A program made the position numbers and the translations under genes. This document shows positions 6,495 through 14,159 of a stretch of DNA of 14,374 nt, in pieces (the stretch's first letter is position 1; each line of letters opens with the position of its first letter). The DNA comes from Candidatus Tagabacteria bacterium CG09_land_8_20_14_0_10_41_14. Its GTDB lineage: Bacteria; Patescibacteriota; Minisyncoccia; JAHISW01; Tagabacteraceae. Under the pieces are notes generated by a model, which was not told where the DNA came from, ran no database searches, and saw only the letters and a program-made list of their open reading frames with translations. The stretch is taken from positions 1 through 14,374 of the forward strand of contig PEZL01000017.1 in NCBI GenBank assembly GCA_002774055.1. Direction: 5' to 3'.

Positions 6495-7817
6495 TTAAAA
6501 ATAAGATAGCGGGTTAAGATATGCTTTTTTATCGGCTATGGGAATTCTCGCGTTGGCGCAGTTTGTAATGGTTTTGATGTCGCCAAGCCGCATAATTTTA
6601 ACGCCCTGGGTGGCATATACGGTAAAATGCAAATGCGGACCCGTGGCATAGCCGGTTTCTCCGCTATAGCCGATAATTTGCCCTCTGGACACTTGCTGAC
6701 CTTGGTTTACTTTTATTAAGGATAAGTGGGCATAAAGCGTTGAAAGGCCGTTGTTGTGTTTTATAAGCACCCATTTACCGTATGAATAACATCCGCGAAT
6801 TTCATCGGTGTTACCCGTGCTTTCTATTACGCCACCGGAAGCGGCAAAAACTTTTTCACCCACAGAGGCGCGAAAATCCACTCCGTTGTGTCCCTTTCCT
6901 CCGTAAACTTGGGGATTTTGTGTGGCGAAAGGAGTATTGCCAAAAAATTGTGTTACGCAGTTTTGAAACTCTCCCCCGCCGTTCCAGCAAGAAAGAAGCG
7001 ATACCTCGCTAAGCGGATATCCCAGAATACCGGTTCCCGCTGACGGGATGCTGTCGGGGTCAATTTCTATTTGCAGTTGCACTTCCAAATCGGCTAGTTC
7101 GCTTAAAAACAATTCTTTTTTTGCTATTTTATCTTCCAGAATTTTTTTGTAATTTTGTTCTTTGTTTTGAGTTTGTTTTAAAAGATTGTCTTTTTGCTGT
7201 TTGTTAATACCTACGAGTTCTTTTTGGTCGCCCAAATTATCCTGCAGTTGTTCAAGTTTGTTTTTCTCAGCGTCTTTTTGCGTTTGATTTTCTTCAAATT
7301 CATTTTTTAGGATTTTTAAATCTGCCAGATTCGCGTTGATGTCTTTTTGCAGGTATTCCATTCTTTCTATGTTGACGAAAAAATCAGAAAGACTATTGTG
7401 GGCCAGGAGTATTTCAATAAGCGAGCGAGATTCTTCTTCATCCAGTTTTCTTAGTATTTCCGCCAGAGATTTTTTGCTGTTTTCTATTTGTTCGTTTTTG
7501 TTTTCTATTTCTATCTTTAATTTTTGTATGACAAAATTAGTACTGTCTATTTGTTTATTGGTGAGGGAAATTTCCGATTTTAATTTGCTTGCTCTTGTTT
7601 GAAGTATTTGAATTTCATTTTTTAATGATTTTTGTTCTTCCCCGGTTTTGTTGATTTCTTCCCGATATTTGTTTATTTCATCTTTTATGAGTTCTATTTC
7701 TTTATTTTTTTCTTCCATTTGTTTTTGCAGTTCGCCAACCGTGGAATTCGCAAAAACCATGGATTGCAATCCGGCTGTTAGCAAAAGCAAAAGTATCAAT
7801 GAAATAATTTTATTCAT
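6495..7817 (-). CDS. Secreted coiled-coil M23 (LytM/EnvC-type) peptidase
   Basis: Predicted exported peptidoglycan hydrolase or amidase activator. In order along the 440 residues: a signal peptide (about 1-23, likely cleaved after VFA), a very long coiled coil (about 27-250, rich in K, E, N and Q), a linker, and a LytM/M23 domain (about 300-440). The zinc and catalytic residues are all present: H310 and D314 (GHNGVD), H364 (LYAHLS), H395 and H397 (GPHLHF). It should therefore be catalytically active, unlike E. coli EnvC, whose LytM domain is degenerate. The layout resembles EnvC and CwlO/PcsB-type proteins, some of which are controlled by FtsEX at the septum; no ftsEX is in the window. C277 and C287 could form a disulfide outside the cell. 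The ATG overlaps the gltX stop as ATGA, so translation is probably coupled. Its place after murG and ftsW fits a role in division or wall remodelling. Confidence 0.92.
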   Translation of the reverse strand: MNKIISLILLLLLTAGLQSMVFANSTVGELQKQMEEKNKEIELIKDEINKYREEINKTGEEQKSLKNEIQILQTRASKLKSEISLTNKQIDSTNFVIQKLKIEIENKNEQIENSKKSLAEILRKLDEEESRSLIEILLAHNSLSDFFVNIERMEYLQKDINANLADLKILKNEFEENQTQKDAEKNKLEQLQDNLGDQKELVGINKQQKDNLLKQTQNKEQNYKKILEDKIAKKELFLSELADLEVQLQIEIDPDSIPSAGTGILGYPLSEVSLLSCWNGGGEFQNCVTQFFGNTPFATQNPQVYGGKGHNGVDFRASVGEKVFAASGGVIESTGNTDEIRGCYSYGKWVLIKHNNGLSTLYAHLSLIKVNQGQQVSRGQIIGYSGETGYATGPHLHFTVYATQGVKIMRLGDIKTITNCANARIPIADKKAYLNPLSYF

Positions 7818-9238
7818 GTTATTATTTCTTTGGCATGTTGTATTCTTTTAAGTGTTTCTTTTTTCCCGAGTATTTCCGCTACGCTGAATGGGTCTGGCGA
7901 TTTGGCTTTGCCGGTAAGGGCTGCCCGAAACGGCCAAAGCACATTGCCTCTTCCCTTTTCTTCCGCGTAATCCCATAATGCTTTTTTGATATTTTCCGCG
8001 CCAAAAGAATGCCTGTCAATTGATGACAATATCTTTTCTGTTTTGTCAAGATGTTGGCTTGTGTTAGAAAAAGTATGTATTAAAAGAGACCTGGATAATT
8101 GCGGTTTTTCAAAAAAGAAATCAACTCTCTCTTTTATTTCTGAAAGAACGTTTAGTCTTGGCTTTTCCAGTTCCAAAATTTTATACCACAATTTTTTATC
8201 TTTGTTTATTTGAGCTTTCCATTCCGAAGATATATATTCCATCGTGTGTTGAGATAATTTTCCCATAGACATTTTTTTAATGTATTCTCTGTTGAACCAG
8301 TTTAATTTTTCTATATTAAACACGGCGCCTCCTTTTTGAATTTTCTGGAGTGAAAAAAGCTCTAACATTTCTTCTTTTTCAAAAAATTCTTTATCATTGC
8401 CCGGATTCCATCCCAATAATATTATAAAATTAAGCAATGCTTGCGCCAGATAACCCATTCTCTTGTATTCATTGATTGATATGGAACCGTGTCTTTTAGA
8501 CATTTTTGACTTATCCGGCCCAAGTATAAGAGGCAGATGCGCGTAAAAAGGTGTTTGAATTTTTAGCGCCTTTTGAATTAAAATTTGTTTTGGCGTGTTT
8601 GGTATGTGGTCTTCCCCCCTTATAACGTGGGAGATTTTCATTTCTTCATCGTCAATTACGGAAGCAAAATTATAAAGCGGTGTTTTTTCGTCTTTGGCAA
8701 TCGCAATATCTCCTAAAAGAGATGCATCGTATTCTATTTCTCCCCTTATTAAATCGTTAAATTTTATTTTTTCATCACTTCCCCCTAGTCGTATTATTCC
8801 GTTTTTGTTTTTATGATTTAATGATTTAATGTTTTTATGATTACACACATGCCTTGGGGCTTCTTTTTTATTCATCTGTTCTGTTTTTTCCGCGGCCAGT
8901 TCTTCTTTCGAGTGATAACACCAGAAAGCGATTTTTTTATCAAGGAGCTTTTTTAAATAGTTTTTGTAAATATCTTCCCTTTCGCTTTGGCGATAAATCT
9001 TGTCGTATTCTAATCCCAGCCATTTTAAACCATTCAAAATATCTTCTTCAAATCTTTTGTCGCTCCTTTCTTTATCCGTATCGTCAATGCGTAGGATAAA
9101 ATTTCCATTGTTTTGTCTTGCGAATATATAATTAAAGAGGGCCGTACGCGCCGTACCGACATGGAGAGGTCCGGTTGGGCTGGGTGCCAGGCGCGTTCTG
9201 ATTTTTTTACTGTTTAAAAAGTTTAAAAAATTCATCAT
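7814..9238 (-). CDS. gltX: Glutamyl-tRNA synthetase (GluRS, class Ib)
   Basis: Ligates glutamate to tRNA-Glu, and possibly to tRNA-Gln if the organism uses the amidotransferase route; the sequence alone does not say. Of normal length (474 residues). N-terminal Rossmann fold with RTRLAPSPTGPLHVGTAR (HIGH-type HVGT at 26-29), FILRIDDTDKERS at 47-59, the GEDHIPNTPKQI region at 208-219, and KMSKR at 245-249. The C-terminal helical anticodon-binding half runs from about 300 to 474. The zinc-knuckle region is altered: C107, H109, H130 and C132 stand where E. coli has CxC...CxH. A repeated peptide NHKN (133-136 and 141-144) follows it. Two Met codons sit at the start (9238 and 9235) and either could be used. 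It lies 5 nt after murG and overlaps the M23 gene by 4 nt, so it is embedded in the cell-wall run as a passenger. Confidence 0.96.
   Translation of the reverse strand: MMNFLNFLNSKKIRTRLAPSPTGPLHVGTARTALFNYIFARQNNGNFILRIDDTDKERSDKRFEEDILNGLKWLGLEYDKIYRQSEREDIYKNYLKKLLDKKIAFWCYHSKEELAAEKTEQMNKKEAPRHVCNHKNIKSLNHKNKNGIIRLGGSDEKIKFNDLIRGEIEYDASLLGDIAIAKDEKTPLYNFASVIDDEEMKISHVIRGEDHIPNTPKQILIQKALKIQTPFYAHLPLILGPDKSKMSKRHGSISINEYKRMGYLAQALLNFIILLGWNPGNDKEFFEKEEMLELFSLQKIQKGGAVFNIEKLNWFNREYIKKMSMGKLSQHTMEYISSEWKAQINKDKKLWYKILELEKPRLNVLSEIKERVDFFFEKPQLSRSLLIHTFSNTSQHLDKTEKILSSIDRHSFGAENIKKALWDYAEEKGRGNVLWPFRAALTGKAKSPDPFSVAEILGKKETLKRIQHAKEIIT
8807..8842. repeat. Short direct repeat inside gltX
   Basis: GTTTTTATGATT occurs at 8807-8818 and 8831-8842, with the unit ATGATTTA in tandem between. 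On the coding strand this gives NHKN-IKSL-NHKN (residues 133-144) directly after the zinc-knuckle region of GluRS. The 13-mer ATGATTTAATGAT at 8813-8825 occurs again at 14106-14118 over the mraY start codon, though both are low-complexity AT-rich sequence. Confidence 0.7.
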
Positions 9239-9243
9239 TTAAT

Positions 9244-10374
9244 TTATTTCGCGTGTTCTAGCCCCAGATTAATGATTTCCTGGGCTATTTTGCGCGCTGC
9301 TTCCGTTTTGGAAAATTCTTTTGCTGCTTGTTTCATTTTTTTCTTTTTTTCTTCGTCAGAAATTATTCGTTCTATTTCCGAGAGCAACACATGCGGCGTA
9401 AGGTTTTCTTCTTCAATTATGTCCGCGGCGCCTGTTTGGCTGTAGGCATAGGCATTTTCTCTCTGGTGGTTTTGGGCGGATTTTCTAATGGGTATGATAA
9501 TGGATGGTAATTTCCATGCCGCGATTTCATAAATGGCAGTGCCGCCCGCCCGTGAAATGATTAAATCAGAAACGCTTGAGGCGTTTCGCAGATCTGCGTC
9601 ATTGAGGTAGGGATATAAATGATACCGGTTTTTAAAAATAGAATTTTCTAACGCCACCTGCGCGCGGCCTTGTGTTTCTTTGAAATTTTTTTTGCCGCAC
9701 TGGTGGATAATTTGCCATTTTTTTACAATTTCCGGCGCGATAAGAGTTATCACGTCGTTTATTTTTTGAGAGCCCTGGGAGCCGCCCAGCACAAGGATAA
9801 CGGGAACATTTGGTTCCACATTAAATATTTCCCTGCCCTCTTCCTGCGTAAAACCAATTATACTTTTCCTGACCGGCGTTCCGGTTAACGCTGTTTTGTC
9901 TTTTGGAAAATATTTGGCGGTTTCCGGAAAAGAAATGGCGATTTTTTTTGCGAATTTTGAACCCCACCTGTTTACTCTGCCCGGTACGCTGTCGGATTCG
10001 TGAAGCATCGTCGGGATGCGAAGTATTCGCGCGGCAAACAAGACCGGAAAACTGGCATAGCCCCCTTTTCCAAAAATAACATCCGGCATCTCGGAATAGA
10101 CTAACCAAACCGATTTTAATATACCCACGAGCGTTTTGAAAATATCGATAAAATTAAGCAATGAAAAATAGCGGCGTATTTTTCCTGCCGGTATTTTTTT
10201 AAAAATAATTTGTTCCGTTTTTATTCTTTCGGCATTGTGTTTTGAATCAGAGGCCAAAATAATTTCCGGCGCCAAAAGTCTTTCCTCTTCCGATAATTCA
10301 TAAATGGCTTCTGTTATCGCGATAAGGGGATAGAAGTGACCCCCTGTGCCTCCGCCCGTGAGAAGTATCTTCAT
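9244..10374 (-). CDS. murG: UDP-GlcNAc:undecaprenyl-PP-MurNAc-pentapeptide GlcNAc transferase (MurG)
   Basis: Adds GlcNAc to lipid I to give lipid II at the inner face of the membrane (GT28 family, GT-B fold). The 376 residues are close to the usual 350-370. Motifs: GGGTGGHFYPL at 7-17 with the conserved H13; FGKGGYASFP at 101-110; HESDSVPGRVN at 125-135; GGSQGSQKIN at 197-206, the nucleotide-site glycine loop; SRAGGTAIYE at 274-283 with E283, expected to bind the ribose or uracil of UDP-GlcNAc; and NHQRENA at 302-308. All core motifs are present, so the enzyme should work. The ATG overlaps the ftsW stop as ATGA, giving probable translational coupling, and gltX follows after 5 nt. The order ftsW-murG is the standard dcw order. 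Confidence 0.96.
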   Translation of the reverse strand: MKILLTGGGTGGHFYPLIAITEAIYELSEEERLLAPEIILASDSKHNAERIKTEQIIFKKIPAGKIRRYFSLLNFIDIFKTLVGILKSVWLVYSEMPDVIFGKGGYASFPVLFAARILRIPTMLHESDSVPGRVNRWGSKFAKKIAISFPETAKYFPKDKTALTGTPVRKSIIGFTQEEGREIFNVEPNVPVILVLGGSQGSQKINDVITLIAPEIVKKWQIIHQCGKKNFKETQGRAQVALENSIFKNRYHLYPYLNDADLRNASSVSDLIISRAGGTAIYEIAAWKLPSIIIPIRKSAQNHQRENAYAYSQTGAADIIEEENLTPHVLLSEIERIISDEEKKKKMKQAAKEFSKTEAARKIAQEIINLGLEHAK

Positions 10375-11465
10375 GATGAATATTTTGAAATATTATAAAT
10401 AATTCCTATGCCACCTAATGTTAAAGCTAGCGCGGATCCTCCTTGCGAAATAAAAATTAAAGGCAGGCCCGTTAGCGGGATAAGCCCCACCACGGCATAC
10501 ATATTAATAAAAGATTGTATCACAATAATTATAGCAATTCCCGCGCTTGCTAGTCTACCGAACATGTTTGGCGCCCTCGTGGATATTCGCAGCGCTCTGT
10601 AAAAAAAAATTAGAAACAAAACGATTAAAAGGCTGGTTCCAATAAAGCCGAATTCTTCGCCTATTACGGCAAATATGGAATCACCCGTGGGTTCGGGCAG
10701 ATAATTAAATTTGGATAAACCTTTGCCAAACCCGCGGCCCAAAAGGCCTCCTGAACCCAGCGCTATTTTACTCTGGTTTAATTGGTAGCCGGCGCCTTGC
10801 AGGTCATAAGAGGCGTCAAAAAAAACATTTATTCTGGGAATCAAATAAGGTTTAAAAAAGATTAAACCGGCAAGAATGAAGACGCCAACAAGAGAAATTA
10901 ATGCCGCTTTTCTATATTGCGCCCCCGCTAAAACAAAAAGGCAGATTCCGGTTAGGTATATTACGCCCATGGTACCCATATCCGGTTGAGCGATAAGCGC
11001 CGCGGCGGCAAGCCCCATAATTATAAGAAAAGGCACAACCCCGGTTTTAAAAGAAGAGATTTCTTTCCCGCGCTTGCTTAGCCATGAACTTAAATAAAGA
11101 ACAAATGAAATTTTTAACAGTTCGGCCGGTTGAAAGGTGGCGATTCCCAGAGACAGCCATCTTTGCGCTCCGCCATGTGTTATACCAATATGGGGTTCAA
11201 AAACCAGAAGCGTAATGCAAATACTTAAGAGAAAAAGAGGCAGTGAAATCGTTTTCCATTTTTGATAAGGGATTCTGCTGGTTATAAAAAAAAGTAAAAT
11301 TCCCGCACCGCCGCCCAAAATGATTTGTTTTAAGAAAGAAGTATAAGAATTATTGTTTTCTCTGGCGGCCAGTCCCAAAGACGCGGAAGATAGCGCCAGA
11401 AATCCAAAAATTATCAGGGTTAAAACAATACCCAGAAATATTTTGTCATGTTTTTTGGTTGCCAT
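10371..11465 (-). CDS. ftsW: SEDS-family lipid II polymerase FtsW
   Basis: Peptidoglycan glycosyltransferase of the SEDS family, acting at the division septum with a class B PBP. The 364 residues form about ten transmembrane helices. Family motifs: GGAQRWLSLG at 98-107, FQPAELLKIS at 111-120, QPDMGTMGV at 160-168, ALGSGGLLGRGFGKG at 234-248, LPEPTGDSIFAVIGEEFGFIG at 255-275, and GLIPLTGLPLIFISQGGSA at 326-344. D261 within PTGDSIFA matches the catalytic aspartate of SEDS proteins (D255 in Thermus RodA). RodA is the alternative, but position next to murG in a dcw-like order favours FtsW. The PBP partner is not in the window. The ATG directly abuts the stop of the D-aminoacylase-like gene (TAGATG), with no room for an independent ribosome site, and the 3' end overlaps murG by 4 nt. 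Confidence 0.94.
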   Translation of the reverse strand: MATKKHDKIFLGIVLTLIIFGFLALSSASLGLAARENNNSYTSFLKQIILGGGAGILLFFITSRIPYQKWKTISLPLFLLSICITLLVFEPHIGITHGGAQRWLSLGIATFQPAELLKISFVLYLSSWLSKRGKEISSFKTGVVPFLIIMGLAAAALIAQPDMGTMGVIYLTGICLFVLAGAQYRKAALISLVGVFILAGLIFFKPYLIPRINVFFDASYDLQGAGYQLNQSKIALGSGGLLGRGFGKGLSKFNYLPEPTGDSIFAVIGEEFGFIGTSLLIVLFLIFFYRALRISTRAPNMFGRLASAGIAIIIVIQSFINMYAVVGLIPLTGLPLIFISQGGSALALTLGGIGIIYNISKYSS

Positions 11466-13049
11466 CTATTCTTTTTTAATAATCTTGCCGCCGGATTTAT
11501 CATTTTTTAGTTTGTCTTCCGCTATTGTTAATACTCCGTTTACAAAAACAAACTTGATTCCTTTTGAATAAGAAAATGGGTTTTCGTATGTCGCCGTATC
11601 TTTGATTTCTTGCGGGTTAAAAATAATGATGTCGGCATAATGGTCTTCTTTTAAGGCGCCTCGTTTTTCTAATCCGAGAGTCGCGGCGGGCAGGCCGGAC
11701 ATTTTGTAAATCATATCTTCCCAAGAAAGACTTTTCTTCTGTTTTACAAACCAATTTATTGCTTTTGGAAAGGCGCCAAACGAACGGGGGTGCGCCAGGT
11801 CTGAGCCCGAATCTTTGATTTTAGAAAGGTCGTATCCAACGCCATCTGACGCGATCATTGAATAGGGTTTGGCGCTTAGGTTTTCAATATTTTTTTCCAG
11901 GAGAACTTCGTTGAAAATGGAAACGCGCAGATTGTTTATTTCAAGCAGTTGTAATATTACATCCTCAGGCGTTAGTCCGGACATTTCGCTAATTTCTTTC
12001 AGGGTTTTTCCAACGCTGTTTGCGCTGTGCTGGGCGGAGGCTACTGTTATTTTGTTGTAATGCAATGTTAGTTCTTTGAAATGATTTTTAAGATTTTTCC
12101 TGCTCACCTCGTTTTTAAAAAGAGACATAACTTTTTCCTCATTGCCTAAAAGCGCCCATGACGGAAGCAGACTGCTCATATTGGAGCCCGTTCTTGTATA
12201 GGGATAAAAATCGCAAGTAATTTGGACTCCTTCTTTCCGGGCGTTTTCTATCATGCTGAGAGCATTGTCAAAATATTCCCAGGCCATTCTGCCTATGGCT
12301 TTGAGATGCGCGATGTGGCCTTTTACTCTCGTTGTTCTTAAAAAAGTGATTATGCGCGAGAGCGCGGGGAGCAGGTTTTTGCCTTCATCTTCCATGTGAT
12401 GCATGGAGGTGCCATTGTTCTGCGTTACTGTTTGCAGAAGCGCGTCTATTTCGCTATCGGAAGCGGCCTGGCCATGGAGTGATCCTAAATTTGTGGATAG
12501 GCCGAAAGAGCCCTCGTTTAAAGATTGAGCAAGCAGGTTGGCCATTTCTTTTATTTCTTCGTTTTTCGCTCTTCGAACTTGGTTTTTGAGAATATTTCTT
12601 CGCAGGGTTTCGTGGCCCGTAAGAGTGCCAAAGTTAATTTTCAAATTGTGTTTTGAAAGTTCGGAAAAAAATTGTTCAAGGGTTTGCCAGTTTATGTTAA
12701 TGTCGCTGGGTTCCAACCATTTTTCTATTGAGCCGATAGATTCCTTGTTTATTATTGGCGCCAAGGAAGAGCCGCCGTGTCCGCCCAAAATAGTTGTTAT
12801 TCCCTGCATTAAAAAACTTTCTTGGTTGGGGTGGGAAAAAAGGGTCCAATGGCTGTCCGAATGAGTGGTGAGGTCTATAAAACCGGGTGTCACGTAAAGA
12901 TTTTCCGCGTCTATTGTTAATTTTGCCTCTTCGTTTTTGAGGTTTGCGATTTTTTTTATTTTTTCTCCGTCCACGGCAATATCAGCCCGAACCGCGCGGC
13001 TGCCGGTTCCGTCTATTACCGTTCCGTTTTTAATAATTACATCGTACAT
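11466..13049 (-). CDS. N-acyl-D-amino-acid deacylase (D-aminoacylase)-like amidohydrolase
   Basis: Member of the amidohydrolase superfamily, D-aminoacylase/dihydroorotase-like branch; 527 residues, no signal peptide, so cytoplasmic. The N-terminal beta-sandwich (MYDVIIKNGTVIDGTG, 1-16) and C-terminal closing strands (HYADIIIFNP, VFVNG) frame the metal-binding barrel. Family landmarks: PGFID at 55-59, QGITTILGG at 82-90, SLAP at 95-98, HHMEDEG at 217-223, GHIAHLK at 244-250, IASDG at 399-403 with D402, and AHPRSFGAFPKAI at 419-431. Metal-site residues depart from classical D-aminoacylase: the first His of the HxH pair is T61 (TTH63), and the position of the bridging Cys (NCG in known enzymes) is H91 (GHG). 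Substrate is therefore uncertain; N-acyl-D-amino acids or D-amino-acid-containing peptides are the family expectation. It sits between mraY (5 nt) and ftsW (0 nt), where murD is usually found, suggesting a link to D-amino acids of the wall. Confidence 0.82.
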   Translation of the reverse strand: MYDVIIKNGTVIDGTGSRAVRADIAVDGEKIKKIANLKNEEAKLTIDAENLYVTPGFIDLTTHSDSHWTLFSHPNQESFLMQGITTILGGHGGSSLAPIINKESIGSIEKWLEPSDININWQTLEQFFSELSKHNLKINFGTLTGHETLRRNILKNQVRRAKNEEIKEMANLLAQSLNEGSFGLSTNLGSLHGQAASDSEIDALLQTVTQNNGTSMHHMEDEGKNLLPALSRIITFLRTTRVKGHIAHLKAIGRMAWEYFDNALSMIENARKEGVQITCDFYPYTRTGSNMSSLLPSWALLGNEEKVMSLFKNEVSRKNLKNHFKELTLHYNKITVASAQHSANSVGKTLKEISEMSGLTPEDVILQLLEINNLRVSIFNEVLLEKNIENLSAKPYSMIASDGVGYDLSKIKDSGSDLAHPRSFGAFPKAINWFVKQKKSLSWEDMIYKMSGLPAATLGLEKRGALKEDHYADIIIFNPQEIKDTATYENPFSYSKGIKFVFVNGVLTIAEDKLKNDKSGGKIIKKE

Positions 13050-13054
13050 ATTTT

Positions 13055-14107
13055 TTATCCAATTAAGGTTATTACTATGCCTATAATCGCGAAGACCGCG
13101 CCTATGAGCCAGAAACGCATTGTTACTTTATAAGACGGCCAGCCTCTCGCTTCAAAGTGGTAATGTATTGGCGCAGCCAAAAAAACTTTTTTGTGGAAAA
13201 ATTTTTTTGAAAAAATTTGAATGATGGCTGAGCCAGAAGCCATAACAAGAGGAAACGCGATAATGGGCAGAACCAAAACAGAATCTGTAAGAAAGGCAAC
13301 GACGGTAAGTGTGGCGGTGAGGCCGATGACGCCGGTTTCTCCCATATAAAAACGGGCGGGCGGAATATTGAACCACAGGAACGCGCCGATTGCTCCGGCC
13401 AAAACCCCGCAAAAAGCAGCCAAGTCCATTTGGTTTTGAAAAAAGGCAATGCCGGCGTAGGCGGCGAAAATAGACGCGAATATTCCGCCTGCCAGCCCGT
13501 CCAGGCCGTCTATTACTCCCCCGCTAAAAGCCGCAAGCATTACTAACACAAAAAGAGGGACAATCAGCCAGCCGATTTCCAAGGGGCTCGTAAAAGGTAT
13601 TGCAATGGCGGTTACTTCAAGTTTGGCAAAGAACCACCATCCTCCTATAAGACCGATAAGCGCCACCAAAAGCAATCTTTTTTTTAAGCTAAGACCTCCG
13701 CCTATATAACTCCCCCGCCCTCTTATTTGAAAAAAATCGTCCGCCAGCCCAATAAGTGAAGCAGACACCAGCGCGAAAAGAGGCAGCCATGTCTGCGAGC
13801 GGCTTAAAAAGTTCAGTTTTTCAAATGTTTCGCTTGCTGAAACATGAAAAAGTGCCCAAAAAACCAAAGTTATAACCAAGGTTGTGGCCCAAATTAATAT
13901 GCCTCCCATTCGCGGAGTCCCGATTTCTTTTCCCTCCAGCAATTTATTTGTTACAACAGCTTCTTCTCCGCTGATCGCCCTAATACGCGCCTGTTTTTTC
14001 CACGCTTTGTGTTTGTATAGAAAATGAGCCAGGGCGGGCGCTATCAAGACACCCACGAAAAAACTAATGGCTGATAACCCAAAAACTTTGAGAATGCTAA
14101 GCCCCAT
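13055..14107 (-). CDS. mraY: MraY-type phospho-MurNAc-pentapeptide transferase, divergent
   Basis: Transfers phospho-MurNAc-pentapeptide from UDP to undecaprenyl phosphate, forming lipid I at the inner membrane. 350 residues with about ten transmembrane helices, normal for MraY. Recognisable motifs: GTPRMGGI at 63-70 (usually GTPTMGG), LIGLADDFFQ at 118-127 with D123 and D124, VIDGLDGLAGG at 198-208, FYMGETG at 253-259, and PIHYHFEARGW at 313-323. Several residues that are near invariant elsewhere differ: Lys after DD is Q127, Asn of NLTDGLDG is G197, Asp of MGDTG is E257, and the HHH triad is H315-Y316-H317. The fold and context support MraY over WecA-like enzymes, but activity and substrate could differ. 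It appears to be first in the run, preceded by a weak promoter and the palindromic repeat at 14160-14208. No Shine-Dalgarno motif. Confidence 0.9.
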   Translation of the reverse strand: MGLSILKVFGLSAISFFVGVLIAPALAHFLYKHKAWKKQARIRAISGEEAVVTNKLLEGKEIGTPRMGGILIWATTLVITLVFWALFHVSASETFEKLNFLSRSQTWLPLFALVSASLIGLADDFFQIRGRGSYIGGGLSLKKRLLLVALIGLIGGWWFFAKLEVTAIAIPFTSPLEIGWLIVPLFVLVMLAAFSGGVIDGLDGLAGGIFASIFAAYAGIAFFQNQMDLAAFCGVLAGAIGAFLWFNIPPARFYMGETGVIGLTATLTVVAFLTDSVLVLPIIAFPLVMASGSAIIQIFSKKFFHKKVFLAAPIHYHFEARGWPSYKVTMRFWLIGAVFAIIGIVITLIG

Positions 14108-14115
14108 GATTTAAT

Positions 14116-14144
14116 GATATAACAGAAAATTATTTTTGTCTAAA
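14116..14144 (-). promoter_or_regulatory. Possible promoter of the mraY-led run
   Basis: On the minus strand TTTAGA (14144-14139), a 17-nt spacer and extended -10 TGT-TATATC (14124-14116) precede the mraY ATG. The -10 ends 8 nt before the start codon, again predicting almost no leader. No gene can be recognised immediately upstream, which supports a promoter here. Hexamer matches are modest. Confidence 0.35.
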
Positions 14145-14159
14145 TAGTGAGTTCTCCTC

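Noticed and set aside
11466..13049. MurD, expected between mraY and ftsW
   Set aside because: The protein has no Mur ligase ATP loop (GTNGK-type) and instead carries amidohydrolase motifs throughout.
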